From Rutidosis leptorrhynchoides (taxonomy: Eukaryota > Streptophyta > Magnoliopsida > Asterales > Asteraceae): a stretch of 64,000 nucleotides of DNA. Position numbers and translations under genes: made by a program. Below the pieces are notes generated by a model that was given only the letters and a program-made list of their open reading frames with translations, did not search any database and had not been told where the DNA came from. The stretch is taken from assembly GCF_046630445.1 (NCBI RefSeq), contig NC_092333.1, positions 98,616,001 through 98,680,000 of the forward strand. The letters run 5' to 3'. Below, piece by piece: positions 37,107-49,003 of the stretch; the first letter of the stretch is position 1, and each line of letters opens with the position of its first letter.

Positions 37107-39989
37107 GTACCTACCCTTTAAGAAATATCTTCCCGAAATTTGAGTGAGGTCGTCATAGCTAACAATAAAAATATTTCCATGACGAATATGAGTTGATAAC
37201 TAGAGTTTGATCATTATTGATTAATAAAGATAAAATAATTTGATTATGTGAAGCGTACGAGTGAAGCTGTCACAAAAAAGTGAAATGAAGAAATTAAAGA
37301 TTTGTCATAACTTTTCTCGTAGTTAGGGTTGAATTCCGGAATTCAAAGGATTTAAAGAAAATCTTCGAAATCTAAAAGATTTAATTCTTCGGTGAGTAAG
37401 GAAATTAAGATCTCTATAATTAAATATGATGATCTGCCTCGATTACTCTGTCTGATATTTCTATTATAAATTTACCCTCTTCATTTCCTTTATATTTTGG
37501 AGTTCCATACTTTTGTTTTCTCTTCCCTACTTTAAGTCAAGAGAATAATGGTCCCGAATTCGTAGATATGAAATTCGAAATGAACATAGTTAACATTCTA
37601 AGAGAGAGATTGTAATAGCACGATCTTGATTGGTTAAATTACCAGAATTCAAGGGAAAAGATAGAACTATCAGGAAGATATGTTCTTGATATGTTCAGAG
37701 ATTAGGTAGAATGTAAAAGTCGTGCAACATGATACATGATGACGTTATGGTCTGTGAATCATCACGTTTCATTTAGAAACTCAACATGACTTACTGCAAT
37801 ATAATTACGTTGATCAAGTGTCATTATATTATACTAACTCATGCATCAATTTCCAACACTACTTCAAAAACATTCATAGTTTAAATTCAAAGATTTACAA
37901 AATATAGAAACTAAAACAGTTTCCTTTTATGAGATAACACAGATAGTGCAGAGAGATTATTAATATCGAACGAGAATATTTATGAAGATATCTTCAGAAA
38001 TATTGAGGATATTTACAATGAAAGATACTATAATATCTTAGAATTTTAGATTCACAGTGTGATGAAGAAATTCATTTACAATGATTTAGAGTGATTAAGG
38101 AGTAAGGTATTCGCTAATGATTTCGGTAGATACTGAATCATTTGGATTCTTTGAAGGCAGGTTTAGTCTTTGTGGTTTATCCACAGCCTCCTTCATAGTT
38201 TCGCATAATCCGCTTTCTAGTTCCAACTTTTCTGAGTTTTGTCAACATGCTATTTATTATCATCAAGCTTCCGATGGTTAAGGTTGTTCACAGTTCTTGC
38301 TATTGCTTCATTCAGCTTTTTCAAACTCTGAAGCATTAATTCGTAGACTGGGTGCTTTTCAGAATTTCAGAATGGAAGATCATGATTCTAGAGATAAATA
38401 TTATATGTATACATGTAACTGTTGATGTAGACATGCTGTGAAGTTTCAAAATACTGATTGCTGATCCTCGGTAATTGGTATGGTAATTCTCGTTACAAGA
38501 TGCGGATGAGTATATGATAGGGTTTTAATGAATATAATGATTTTTCTGAAAATCAAAGATCAACACAGTTGTTGGTAAGTTTACTGTTAATGTGATGGAA
38601 TATAAACGATTCTCCGGTAACGATGATGAAAGGCAAATTTATATATCAAAGTTATAGTAAGGCTTATTTGAATGAAAGTCAAAGTTGATTTGTCGGAGCT
38701 GTGACAAAATTGGCTAATTTGGAAAGGAATTGTAAAGTTATTTTCGGTAATAACAATGCCAAAGGAGCTAGCACAGATATATGTTAAACATTTACTCAGG
38801 TTCCGAGTGTTCTCAGGTGCATAACTATATGTATCAATCCTTCCTTCCGTAGATGAAGTGCAGTTGGTTCATCCTCTTGATTGAGGTATTTTCAAGAATG
38901 ATGAAAGGTTTGAATGCAGATTGGAATCGTCAAGATACAAATGAGGTTTAAGATGAAATCAAGTGGCAAACTTGAAGAAATGTTTAGTTTCATATGTTAT
39001 AATCAACATTTTAATTCATTTTAGTTGTCCAATGTCATTAGTCCATAGTTAGGAGTCCACAATTTGTAGTTCAACAATTCATATATAGTTTAATATATAA
39101 TATTCGAATTAATTAATACATGACGTGACCCTTTACTTGTCTCAGACTCGATCACAACTCAAAGTATATATATTATTGTAGAATTAACCTCAACCCTGTA
39201 TAGCTAACTCGAACATTACTGCATATAGAGTGTCTATGGTTATTCCAAATAATATATATAGATGCGTCGATATGATATGTCAAAACCTTGTATACGTGTC
39301 CCGATATTTAAAGTGCGTAAAATAAATAACAGAAATTAAATGACAATAAATAAAATTGCGAGAATTAAAATTGCGATAATAAATTGCGATAATTAAATGT
39401 AATAAGTTAGCTAGGTACAGTTAGCTAGTAACAGTTAGCGTGGATTCTTAACAGAATTCTTCTCATAGTTAAATTGGTTGTTTCTAACAAATTTTATTTT
39501 TTTGTCCAATGTTTTCTTCATTATGCCACTTGTTGAATTCTGATAAGTCAAAATCCAAATATGAAATTGAATGGTAATTCTGTGGTGAACGGATACGTAT
39601 ATCTGTGGATGTAAGTTGGATAGTAAATGACTTTTAAATTAGATTGAAAGAATGTACAGTGTAACTTATTAATGTGAAACTAAATATTCCTCGGGTATTA
39701 CCTATCCGTTAAAATATTTTCACCATTAACAGTTTGTACGAAAGAATTTTTAATTACAATCTTTATGAAAATATACTTACATATATATTTTCTTCAGACG
39801 TAATCACGGATTTAATGAGTTAATATAATATTAATCTCATTTGATTTACCGTTAGAACTAGAATACATAATCTCTAAAACATTAGAGATTACATAATCGC
39901 CATGAAGAACGAAGATAATTGATGTAGAACGATACGTAGAACGATGATTATACTCGAGGTACATAATGAGATATTGAGGCATGGATTGT
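37107..39989 (-). other. Internal non-coding region of the LARD-like element
   Basis: No supported ORF in 2.9 kb on either strand. The minus-strand polypurine tract AAAGGGTAGGTAC lies next to 37106. At about 39139-39300 there is a stretch that is the reverse complement of the Tekay LTR segment 22520-22690, with moderate divergence. At 39305-39400 there is an array like the one in the Athila LTR (14822-14966). Confidence 0.75.
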
Positions 39990-40470
39990 TGATGGTACTG
40001 GTGCTGTTTATTGATGGTACTGTTGATGCCGATTATGTTGCTGAAGCTGGTAAATTCTGCACCATATTCTCCAAATTGATTATTCGAGCGTGAAGTTCGT
40101 TGACTTCTTATATTATTTCGGGATGATTTTCGGTTCGGACTAGCGAATGAATAAGATCTAGAATTTTAAATAGAATATAATCATGGCGAGATACTCTGGA
40201 AATGAGAGAGAAAATGGTATTCCGAACAGGTTCGCCGGTAAGTGCTTCAGGTTCTTCGCCAAGAGGGCAATTTGGTTGGTGAAAAGGATCGCCTTCACGT
40301 CTCCATTGTTTAAGTCAACTACGAACCCATCACCAATTCATCCAGATTTGGTGATGACTGATTTGTTGATCCATTCCGGTTATACTACTTTCGAAGCTCA
40401 AGTGTGTTTCCATATCGGAATAACTGTCGAAATTCGAGGAACTTGAACTGGTTGAGGGATTCATCTCGTT
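39990..40470 (-). pseudogene. Degenerate 5' ORF remnant of the LARD-like element
   Basis: On the minus strand near 40470 a short open piece starts MNPSTSSSSSNFDSYSD and breaks after about 40 codons. In another frame there are ALTGEPVRNTIFSLISRVS and, after a stop, EVNELHARIINLENMVQNLP, a coiled-coil-like segment. I read this as the relic of a leader or gag-type ORF near the PBS. Its family is not recognised. Confidence 0.4.
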
Positions 40471-40829
40471 CGAGCAGATGAAGGATTTTCGATAAGAAAT
40501 AGATTATAGGATGTAGATTAGTTCTTGCAATACATAATTTACATATGCATATATAATACTAAAATCCCATAAGTTTCGGAGGAATCTACGGAAGCTGTCA
40601 GGCAAAGGTAACAATAATAGATATGCAAAGATATGAATTTATCTATACACTGTCTATGCAATACAGGCAGTAAGACATGTCTAGACTAAGAATGATAAGC
40701 AGGTAATTTTCGACATGAAATGATAAGCAAAACTTTTGACATGCAGACACGGTCGAAGTCCAGACTCACTAATGCATCTAATCAACTATCAGTTAGACAC
40801 ACTAATGCAAGACCTGGTTCGCTAAGACC

Positions 40830-40846
40830 ACCGCTCTGATACCAAC
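40830..40846 (-). other. Primer-binding site (tRNA-Met-like) of the LARD-like element
   Basis: On the minus strand GTTGGTATCAGAGCGGT follows the LTR end directly, the standard initiator-Met PBS. Confidence 0.88.
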
Positions 40847-42463
40847 TGAAAGTACCCGTCCTAATCCATCTGGACGAATACATTACATTTGTTTACATCG
40901 CGAGGTACTTGACCTCTATATGATACATTTTACAAACATTGCATTCGTTTTAAAAAGACAAACTTTCATTAAATCGAAAGTTGACAACATGCATATCATT
41001 TCATAGTATATCCAACTATAATTGACTTAGTAATAATCCTGATGAACTCAACGAATCGAATGCAATGTCTTTCGAAATATGTCATGAATGTCTCCAAGTA
41101 ATATCTCTAAAATGAGCAAATGCACAGCGGAAGATTTCTTTCATACCTGAGAATAAACATGCTTTCAAGTGTCAACCAAACGGTTAGTGAGTTCATTAGT
41201 TTATCATAATCATTCATTTCCATCATTTTAATAGACCACAAGATTTCATATATTGTCACGCGTAACTCGCGAATTAAAATTCATTCATATGGTGAACACC
41301 TGGTAACCGACCTTAACATGATGCATATAGAATATCCCCATCATTCCGGGACTCACATCGGACATGATAAATCAAAGTACTAAAGTAGTTCAAATTCTCT
41401 AACTGGGGCTTGTTAGTGCCCATAGATCTATCTTTAGAATTCGCGTCAATTTGTGGCAATTATCATAAACACCAATTCTTAGGCTACCAAGCTAAAAAGG
41501 GGCATATTCGGTTTGATAATCTAACCATAGAATGTAGTTTTGATCACTTGTGTCTATTTCGTAAAGCATTTATAAAAGCAGCGCATGTATTCTCATTCCC
41601 AAAAATATATATTGCAAAAGCATTTAAAAAGGGAGCAAATGAAACTCACCATACTGTATTTTGTAGTAAAAATACATAGGGCGACATTGAACAAGTATAG
41701 GGTTGGTCTCCAATTCACGAACCTATATCAAGTATATACATTAACACATTGTGATATTAATCAACTAAGTTTATATATATTTTATAGTATATATAGATGC
41801 ATATCCTTATATATAATTATATTAATCCTTACAATTTATTGTAATACTTATATGATATATACACTTTATTAGATGTTATATTAATATAAATAATATTATA
41901 TTAGTTAATATATTAAAATCTAATATTAGTATACTTATGATATATGTAATAAATATATATTTTTATATTGATATCTTTTGTTTGTAAAAATAATAATTAT
42001 AATAAAAATAAAATAGTGATAATAATAATTAGATTTGAAATTAATAATAATAATAATAATAATTATAATATTAATAATAATTATAATAATATTAATGATA
42101 ATGATAATAATATTAAAAATGATACAACTAATGATAATAATGATAATATTAAAATGTTACTTTTAAATGATAATTCTAATGATAATACTAATGATAAATT
42201 TAATAACAAAAATGATAATTTTGATAAAATGTTAATTTCAATAATAATACTCATTCTAATAAAAATGATAAATTTAACAGTATTGATACTTTTAGTAATA
42301 CTAATAATAGTAATAATAATATTGATAATTAATATAAATGATATTTAATGTTAGTAATAATAATAATTAACTTAACAATAATAACAATAATTAATAATAA
42401 TAACAATAATAGTAAAGATAATAATAATGATAAGTAACTACCTCAAATAGGCTAAAAAAAATA

Positions 42464-42537
42464 AACTGCCCGCGACGGGACTCGAACCCGCGACCTCTCA
42501 TTAAACCCCAACACTCCAAACCAATGGTCTGCCAATT
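42464..42537 (-). repeat. tRNA-derived (SINE-like) module in the 5' LTR
   Basis: Second copy of the module described at 35852-35925, with one visible change (GATGGG versus GACGGG on the plus strand). Confidence 0.55.
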
Positions 42538-44163
42538 GTTTTCCTATTTTAAATCACAGAGTAAAACCTTTTAACCCATAAATGCCTTCGGCCCAACTGC
42601 AAAACATCATGTGATTCATGGCCCAACAACACAAGAAGGGATTCGGCCAAACAGCAATTACAAGGTCCAATAGAAGCCCAACAAAATAGTCCATTTATTG
42701 TTAAAAATAACCCAACGAGTAGTCCAGTACTAATCACGGAATGAGTTAATTTATAAGCGTTTTTCTTTTCTTTTTATTTATTTTGTTGGCGGCTCAAAAC
42801 AGATCAAGAAAGAACGGAAGCAAATTCGAAACTATCACGATGGTTCATGAGGTCTTCGATTCATCAATCGATCAAGTAATCGGTTCATCAATTGATAAAG
42901 TAGGTAATTGGTTCATCTATACTCTTAATTTATTCATCCCTCTGTATATATTGCGTGATTTATTCATCATCTATACTCTTAATTTGTTCATCCCTCTGTA
43001 TCTATACTCTTAATTTATTCATCAATCGATCAAGCAATTGCATCCCTATTGCGTGATTTGTTTGAGAAAATAGAACAGACAGAAAGGAGGCAGGAAACAG
43101 TTACAACGAATGTTTGTTCTTAGTTATCGAATGGTGGTTTGGGGTGATAATCAAGATGGTTGTTCGTGGTTTTAAAGTGGTGGTAATCGGTTGTGAGGGT
43201 GATCGAAGAAGAAAGAAGCAGCAAAGTAATGGTGTTGATGATTTGGCTGATGGTTAGTTGTGATTGTGAGTGACGGTGGTGCTGATGGGTTAGGTTTAGT
43301 TGAACCAGAGAACTAAATGGATATAGCAGGCGCCTAGTAGCAAGTGTTAGAATGTATGCGTTAATTGTCTTCCTGACCCAATAAATGATTTGTTGATGAC
43401 AACAAAGGAGGATAGATAAGTAGGACGGGTTTGGTCCTCAGCTTGCATTTGAAGGATGGGTTCAGACCATGGGGTTTTGTGTTCAATCGAAGCAGAAAAA
43501 AATGTGTATATAGTGGTGATAGGAAATGATTCGAATGTATGTGGTTTTGGATTAAACGAGGTATGCTTCCTTCTATATTCTTTCTTTAAATTATGAAACC
43601 ATATAATGATTATCTAAAACTAGTAGCTGTTTGACTTAATCTACTTGTAACAATACGAGTCTAGATTAGATTTGAAGAAACAAGAGACTGGTTCGAGGGT
43701 TAAATCCGAAGGGTGTAGCAGTTGTTCACAGATGGGTCGACAGTTAGGGTGGGAAAACAGCAGCAGCATACTTTAATGGTCATTGTGGTGTTTGTGAGGG
43801 TGGTTAGTTGAAGATGAAACATATTAGATAAATGGTTTGATAGGTGGCAGTGTAGTGAATTGGGATGGAGATGGTGGCCGGGAGGTGTTGTAGGAGGAGG
43901 AAAACAAGAAAATTGAGTGGTGATGGTTCGGGCTCAACAAGAAACACAGATGTTTGTGTTAGTGTAATTGTGTATGTAAATATGTATATGTATATAAGGA
44001 ATGTTAACCATCAATTTAAAATAGTAACAAGTGGGTGTTAATTGTTGAATAACTTTTCAATTGCTTTATGGTGAAGTCAAAAAGAACCATAGTAACCTTA
44101 TTACAATCCGTGAACTTATTTGTTTTAGTTGTGTTTTAGTTGTATGTGTGTGCTCATCATTTG

Positions 44164-44251
<88 letters not shown>
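44164..44251. repeat. (TA)n microsatellite in the LARD 5' LTR
   Basis: About 85 bp of alternating TA at the edge of the segment missing from the other LTR. Confidence 0.95.
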
Positions 44252-44252
<1 letters not shown>

Positions 44253-45236
44253 TAAAGTAGATAGTTTGATGGATACATTTAACAGAAAGCAAAACTAAAG
44301 TATAATATTATCCATTGATTGAATCGGAAAATAGAAAAATAATATTATAAGTGTCTATAGTTTGATAGTGGGTGTTTTGATTCGTTAAATAAAAAAAATT
44401 AATTGAAGACAAGTGGTTAAGAAAGGAGAAAGATACATAAAGGTGGATTTACTAATTAAAAGATGTAACATTGTTAATATGTTAAAAATACAGTTGTGCA
44501 TGATGAATAAGTTTATGAGTGGGTCATGCCCCTTTTCTAAGATGGCTAGCTCATAATTTTGGTAGATCTCCAAATCAACCTCGCAAAAAAATAATTTCAA
44601 ACTTTGGGACTCCTTAATTAGTTGACTAATACTTATTAAAACATTTAAATTAGAACTCTAATATTAATAAAATAATAATTTAACATCCAGCCCGTGAACT
44701 TGTAAACTCATGCCCTGCCTTTTCGCCTTCTTCTCTACGATGATAAACTTGTCCAAAACATTGATGAGGTCTATCATTCTAGTTGCTATTTATGTCATAA
44801 ATTGTGTAACATGTAATCAAAAGGTTTGTCTAGTATTTATTTTAATATACTCACAAATTCACATTTTACCTGTTTAATATTAGTCGAAACGTCAAACGAG
44901 TACTACAATTAATTAATATTTATTTTTAATATACTTTTTTATATATATAGATATATTTTAAATAATACTTATTATAATATCCTATTTTTTATTAATTTTT
45001 TTAATAACAATAACATATAATACTTCAAATTATATTTCGAATTATTATTTATATATACATACACACATATCTATTTACAATTAATTGTTCGTGAATCGTC
45101 GAGAGCAGTCGAAGGTCAATTGAATATATGAAACAGTTTAAATTTTTTGAGACTCAACATTACATACTTGGCTTATCGTGTCAAAATCATATAAAGATTA
45201 AGTTTAAATTTGGTCGAAAATTTCCGGGTCGTCACA

Positions 45237-46050
45237 ATTTAGGGTATCTAAAAAATGTTAGCGATATACATGACGCACAGTTTATTGTGTTACAACACAC
45301 TACAGTTATTGATCCGTACATACAGGAGCACGAGTCGTGCTTGAAACGAGAGAACCGTCAATGGAATGCAAAATGGTTGGCTAAACAACACAAAATCAAA
45401 TTTTCAGAATGGTTGAAAGATAAAGTTAGGAGCACACTTCCAGATGTTGATAAAACGGTACAGGTTTTAGCATTCGGTCCGAGACAAGTGATAAGATATC
45501 AAGGCTATGAGATTAATGGGTATACATTTCACACCAAAACACAAGATGATAAGGGTAGGACACAAAATAGCGGAATGACGGTCATAGCCTCTCAGACTGA
45601 AGTAACCATTGTCAACCGTGAAGAAAGATTAAGTATCGCTAAAAACTCATATTACGGTGTCATTGAAGAAGATGATTTTACGACAGTAAATCTATCCATT
45701 AATGGTGTAAGTGGGCTGATAATCAAAAAGGAGTTAAAATTGATGAAGATGGTTTTACGACAGTAAATCTATCCACTAATGGTTATCCGACAGAACCATT
45801 CATTTTAGCAACACTAGTTACCCAAGTATTTTATATTGAAGACCCGAAGGAAAGCAGGTGGCACGCGGCATAATTCGGAAAACGACGGATTGTTGGTGTT
45901 GAAGATGTTGTCGATGAGGAAGAATACGGCCAATTTGACGAGTTACCTCCCTTTTCAGTCGGTGTTGCACCTATGAATGAAGTTAATGAAAATCATACAA
46001 TTTATTTCAGAGAAGACCACCGTGAGGGAGACGAGGTCCAAGATACATAA
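45237..46050 (+). pseudogene. CACTA TNP2-type transposase, C-terminal block
   Basis: Transposase resumes at the insertion junction (LGYLKNVSDIHDAQFIVLQ) and continues with the family C-terminus: IDPYIQEHE, NRQWNAKWLAKQHKIKFSEW, GPRQVIRYQGYEINGYTFHT, then the DUF4216-like part (SYYGVIEE, GFTTVNLSTNGYPTEPFILA, FYIEDPKESRWH). The final stop is at 46048-46050. Lesions: a local rearrangement at 45668-45706 that replaces part of the expected domain with a copy of downstream sequence, and a TAA after RWHAA. Upstream codons 45128-45236 belong to the retrotransposon LTR, not to this gene. Confidence 0.83.
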
Positions 46051-46213
46051 AAATTTATTATTGATATTTTTATTATGAAGTTGTAGGTATTTTATAATTA
46101 TTGAATTTAGATTTTTTAAATTTTTTATACACACAAGATTTATTGTGTTAATATTTAATACTTATTGATATTATTTTTATACAGTAAGCTTTTATTATTA
46201 TTTTACTGAAATC

Positions 46214-46290
<77 letters not shown>

Positions 46291-46660
46291 GTATTATTTT
46301 CTTAATCATGTAATTAAACCAATTAACATTGAAATTAAGATTGGTAATTGTTGCCCGCTAAATAATTCATCATTGACCGCAAAATTATTAAAATCTATTC
46401 AAATAATCCAAATCTAATACACGATTACACAAAAACCAGCTCAGATCAACTTTCTTCTCGTAACCGCCATCGAACAACACGACTTCAACCCTAATACCCC
46501 AAGCTTCGATCGAAAACCCCTAAATCATTTACTACAATACTCGGATGCTTCAACATATTTGAATTCTTAATTAAACAATTGGAATTCTTCATTAACCTAT
46601 TTCCTGCTTCAATTCGAACCAACTGCATAAAATCGACAATATCTACTTCAATCATTTATC
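46051..46660 (+). promoter_or_regulatory. Intergenic region and 5' UTR before the right second gene
   Basis: Holds a (TTA)n microsatellite (46210-46290), then a less AT-rich stretch with CTTCAACCCTAATACCCC and AAAACCCCTAAATC, typical of plant 5' UTRs. It leads to the first-exon ATG at 46661. I found no internal CACTA terminus here, which argues against a simple junction of two elements. Confidence 0.45.
46210..46290. repeat. (TTA)n microsatellite
   Basis: About 26 consecutive ATT/TTA units between TNP2 and the second gene. Confidence 0.95.
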
Positions 46661-49003
46661 ATGGTACGTGTATTAATTGCTTATAGTATATGTATATATA
46701 GCTAATTAGGATAGATGTATTTATACATATACAGAATTATGAATTATAATTTATGAATATTGTGTCTGTACAGTTATAAGTGTAAATGGTTTTGTACAGT
46801 TAATTGAAAATGTTAGTAATGTTATGTACAGTTAATTATGAATTATGAATTATGAATATGAATTATGAATAATGAATATTGTGTACAGAATTATGAATCA
46901 AATGGTTTTGTACAGAATTATGAATTATAAATTATGAATATTGTGAATTACGAATTATGAATTATGAATATTGTGATTATATTATGAATTATGAATTATG
47001 AATACTGTGTCTGTATGAAATGATGATTTATGAATATTGTGTCTGTACAGAATTATGGTTTTGTACAGAATTATGAATTATGAGTATTGTGTCTGTATAG
47101 TTAATTGAAAATGTTAGTAATGTTACATTTGTATTTACTAATGTGTATGGTGTACAGAATCAAAACAATAACACTGCAATTGATATGGGTGTTGTTGCCC
47201 AACAACCACAAAGGAATAACAAGACAAAGAGAGGTGTTAACAAACTAAAAACACCAGTGGTTTCGATTGAGACAGAGTTTAACAATTTCGAGGAAGCCAT
47301 TGGAGAAAATCAAAAGATTTTTTCCACTAATATAGGTGTTATAACTAGGCGAAGGATTGATTATCTTGTAGATGATTGGCAACTAATACCTCAAAAGGAG
47401 AAAGGTGCATTATGGTTGGAAATCAAGGTAACCAATTAGTGATTTTAGCGTATGTAATCGTTATTTATTTTTGTATCAACTAAGTTTAATTCAACAGGAA
47501 ACACATTTCATCTGAGATGATTTTGCAAAGATAAAAACACTTCATCATTGCAACGGGGCGTTTAAGAGATTTAGGTACAAGTTACGCAAGTATATGGATG
47601 ATAATCTGCTTCCTTATGAAGAAGTTGAAGATTACTTTTTCATTACCCCGGAGAAATGGAGAACGTTTTGTGAACGAGAAAACACACCGGCAAAAAGGGT
47701 TAGTTTTATTCATTGAACGTCTAATGGTTTTGTATTTAGATTGTGCTATTTTAACTGATGTGTTCTGTAATCATATGTAACATGTTAAGGATCTACGAGA
47801 AAAAGGGAGGAAAATGCGTTGAAACAAAATAAAGATGATTATGCCCGTGTTGGTCGGTCAGGATATCGTGGCCATGAAAAAAGTGGGAGCTGGAAAAAAA
47901 ATGATCCTAACAAGCGTACGATATACCATGATATCAGTAATCCCGCTGCGAGGAATTATGTTTTGGGCAGGATGAGGCCAGATAAAGAAGTGAAGACGAA
48001 ATCTCCCGAGAAAAATTCGTCGCTTATAGATAAAATTGTATTAGAATTTAATTTGTATTAATTTATATTCTTATAATTAAGTATTTAAAATACTTGTATG
48101 ACATGAACTTTTTTGTTGATTTGTTTCAGGTTAGGACGGATAAAGAGGGTGGGAATGCGTTGTTAGAACATGGAGGTAGAACTAGGGGTCTTAGTAGCAT
48201 GTTAGGCTATAGCACGGGCCTACAACGAAAAAGACAAAAGGTAGAACAAGTATTTACAGTGGAAAAAATAAAGGCAATAGTAGACGAGCGTATAGAAGAG
48301 CGTAAAACAAAAGAAAATTCCGGATCACATGCTGACTCAGAGATACAGATGCCACTAATGGATGCACAAGTAGTAGACAAACAAGTGATGGGGCATGATG
48401 AGGTAGTTGATAACAATCAAGATCTGGAATAACAAATGAGAGTTGAGAAAATGCGTAGAGAGGATGAAAGGCGGATAGAGGAGGAAAAAAACGAGGGTGG
48501 AGGAAAGGCGTAGAGAGGAGGACAGGCGGATAGAGGTACAAAAGAGTAGGGAGGAGGAAAGGCGTAGAGAGGAGGAACATAGGAGACAGGTTGAACAACG
48601 AAAAGAGGTTAAACAGCAAAGGGTGACGAAACAACATAACGTGGAGGGACTAGCCATGCAAAATCAAGGGTCTCGTGAATCGAGGGATCGGGCAAAATAC
48701 AAATCGCTGTTAAATTTGCAAACCACACTGGTAATTGGCAGTTTTTCATTCACTTAAAATTGGATTATAAACTAATAAATACATTTCTTGTTTTGCTGAT
48801 GTTTTTAGGAGCCGGTTGTAGTCTTCTTATTTGACCCGGATCGTATAGACCATATTGTATGTGCTAAGGGTACGATATACCCAACCAACGAAGATACAGA
48901 AGTAGATGGGGAAAAAGTGTTACCTTTTTACATGAAGGTTAAAATAACAAAAATTATTAAGGGTTACATGTCCATGAGAATTCCAATACCGCTAAAAGGC
49001 GTT
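46661..49003 (+). pseudogene. CACTA second gene, right copy: transposase-like domain, coiled coil, first DUF8039-like part
   Basis: Exon 1 ends ATG at 46661-46663 with a GTACGT donor, mirroring the left copy. Exon 47158-47427 has KRGVNKLKT, FSTNIGVITRRRIDYLVDDW and LWLEIK. The exon from 47498 has DDFAKIKTL, FRYKLRKYM and TPEKWRTFCE, with a TGA five codons in. The next (about 47789) has VGRSGYRGHEKSGSW. The exon from 48130 has EHGGRTRGLSSMLGY, a motif typical of plant Ptta/En/Spm transposase-domain proteins, then a Glu/Arg-rich coiled coil with a TAA (about 48430) and a frameshift near 48490. The last exon (from about 48811) starts the DUF8039-like part (IDHIVCAKGTIYPTN, SMRIPIPLKG). The intron 46664-47157 has irregular AATTATGAAT repeats. 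Interrupted at 49003 by a retrotransposon. Confidence 0.7.
48999..49003. repeat. Target-site duplication GCGTT, left copy
   Basis: Precedes the LTR start TGATATTG. Identical to 56579-56583. Confidence 0.95.

Larger units (their letters stand above)
34202..45236 (-). mobile_element. Non-autonomous (LARD-like) Tekay relative
   Basis: Minus-strand element with LTRs at 45236-40847 (5') and 37106-34202 (3'). In its own orientation each LTR starts TGTGACGACCCG and ends with TTTCA. A tRNA-Met-like PBS (TTGGTATCAGAGCGG) follows the 5' LTR, and a GGGTAGGTAC polypurine tract precedes the 3' LTR. The 3.7-kb internal region lacks any gag, RT or integrase motif except a broken gag-like remnant. The target duplication is ATTTG (34197-34201) / ATTTA (45237-45241), one mismatch, in the TNP2 coding sequence. 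Similar LTR ends, PPT, PBS and a conserved LTR block tie it to the Tekay lineage; mobility would have depended on a helper. Confidence 0.88.
40847..45236 (-). repeat. 5' LTR of the LARD-like element (4390 bp)
   Basis: Full-length LTR, plus-strand ends TGAAAGTACC (40847) and GGTCGTCACA (45236). Its 42700-44160 part, absent from the other LTR, is relatively GC-rich, with GGTGGT- and GAAGAAG-like words. It has the tRNA-derived module and a terminal (TA)n tract. Confidence 0.88.

Noticed and set aside
40183-40446. Plus-strand 87-codon ORF in the LARD internal region
   Set aside because: The minus strand holds a recognisable broken ORF over the same bases; the plus-strand frame is its shadow.
45128-45236. 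N-terminal extension of the transposase ORF beginning MKQFKFFETQ
   Set aside because: These codons are LTR sequence of the LARD-like element (identical to 36997-37106) that happens to be open into the transposase block.
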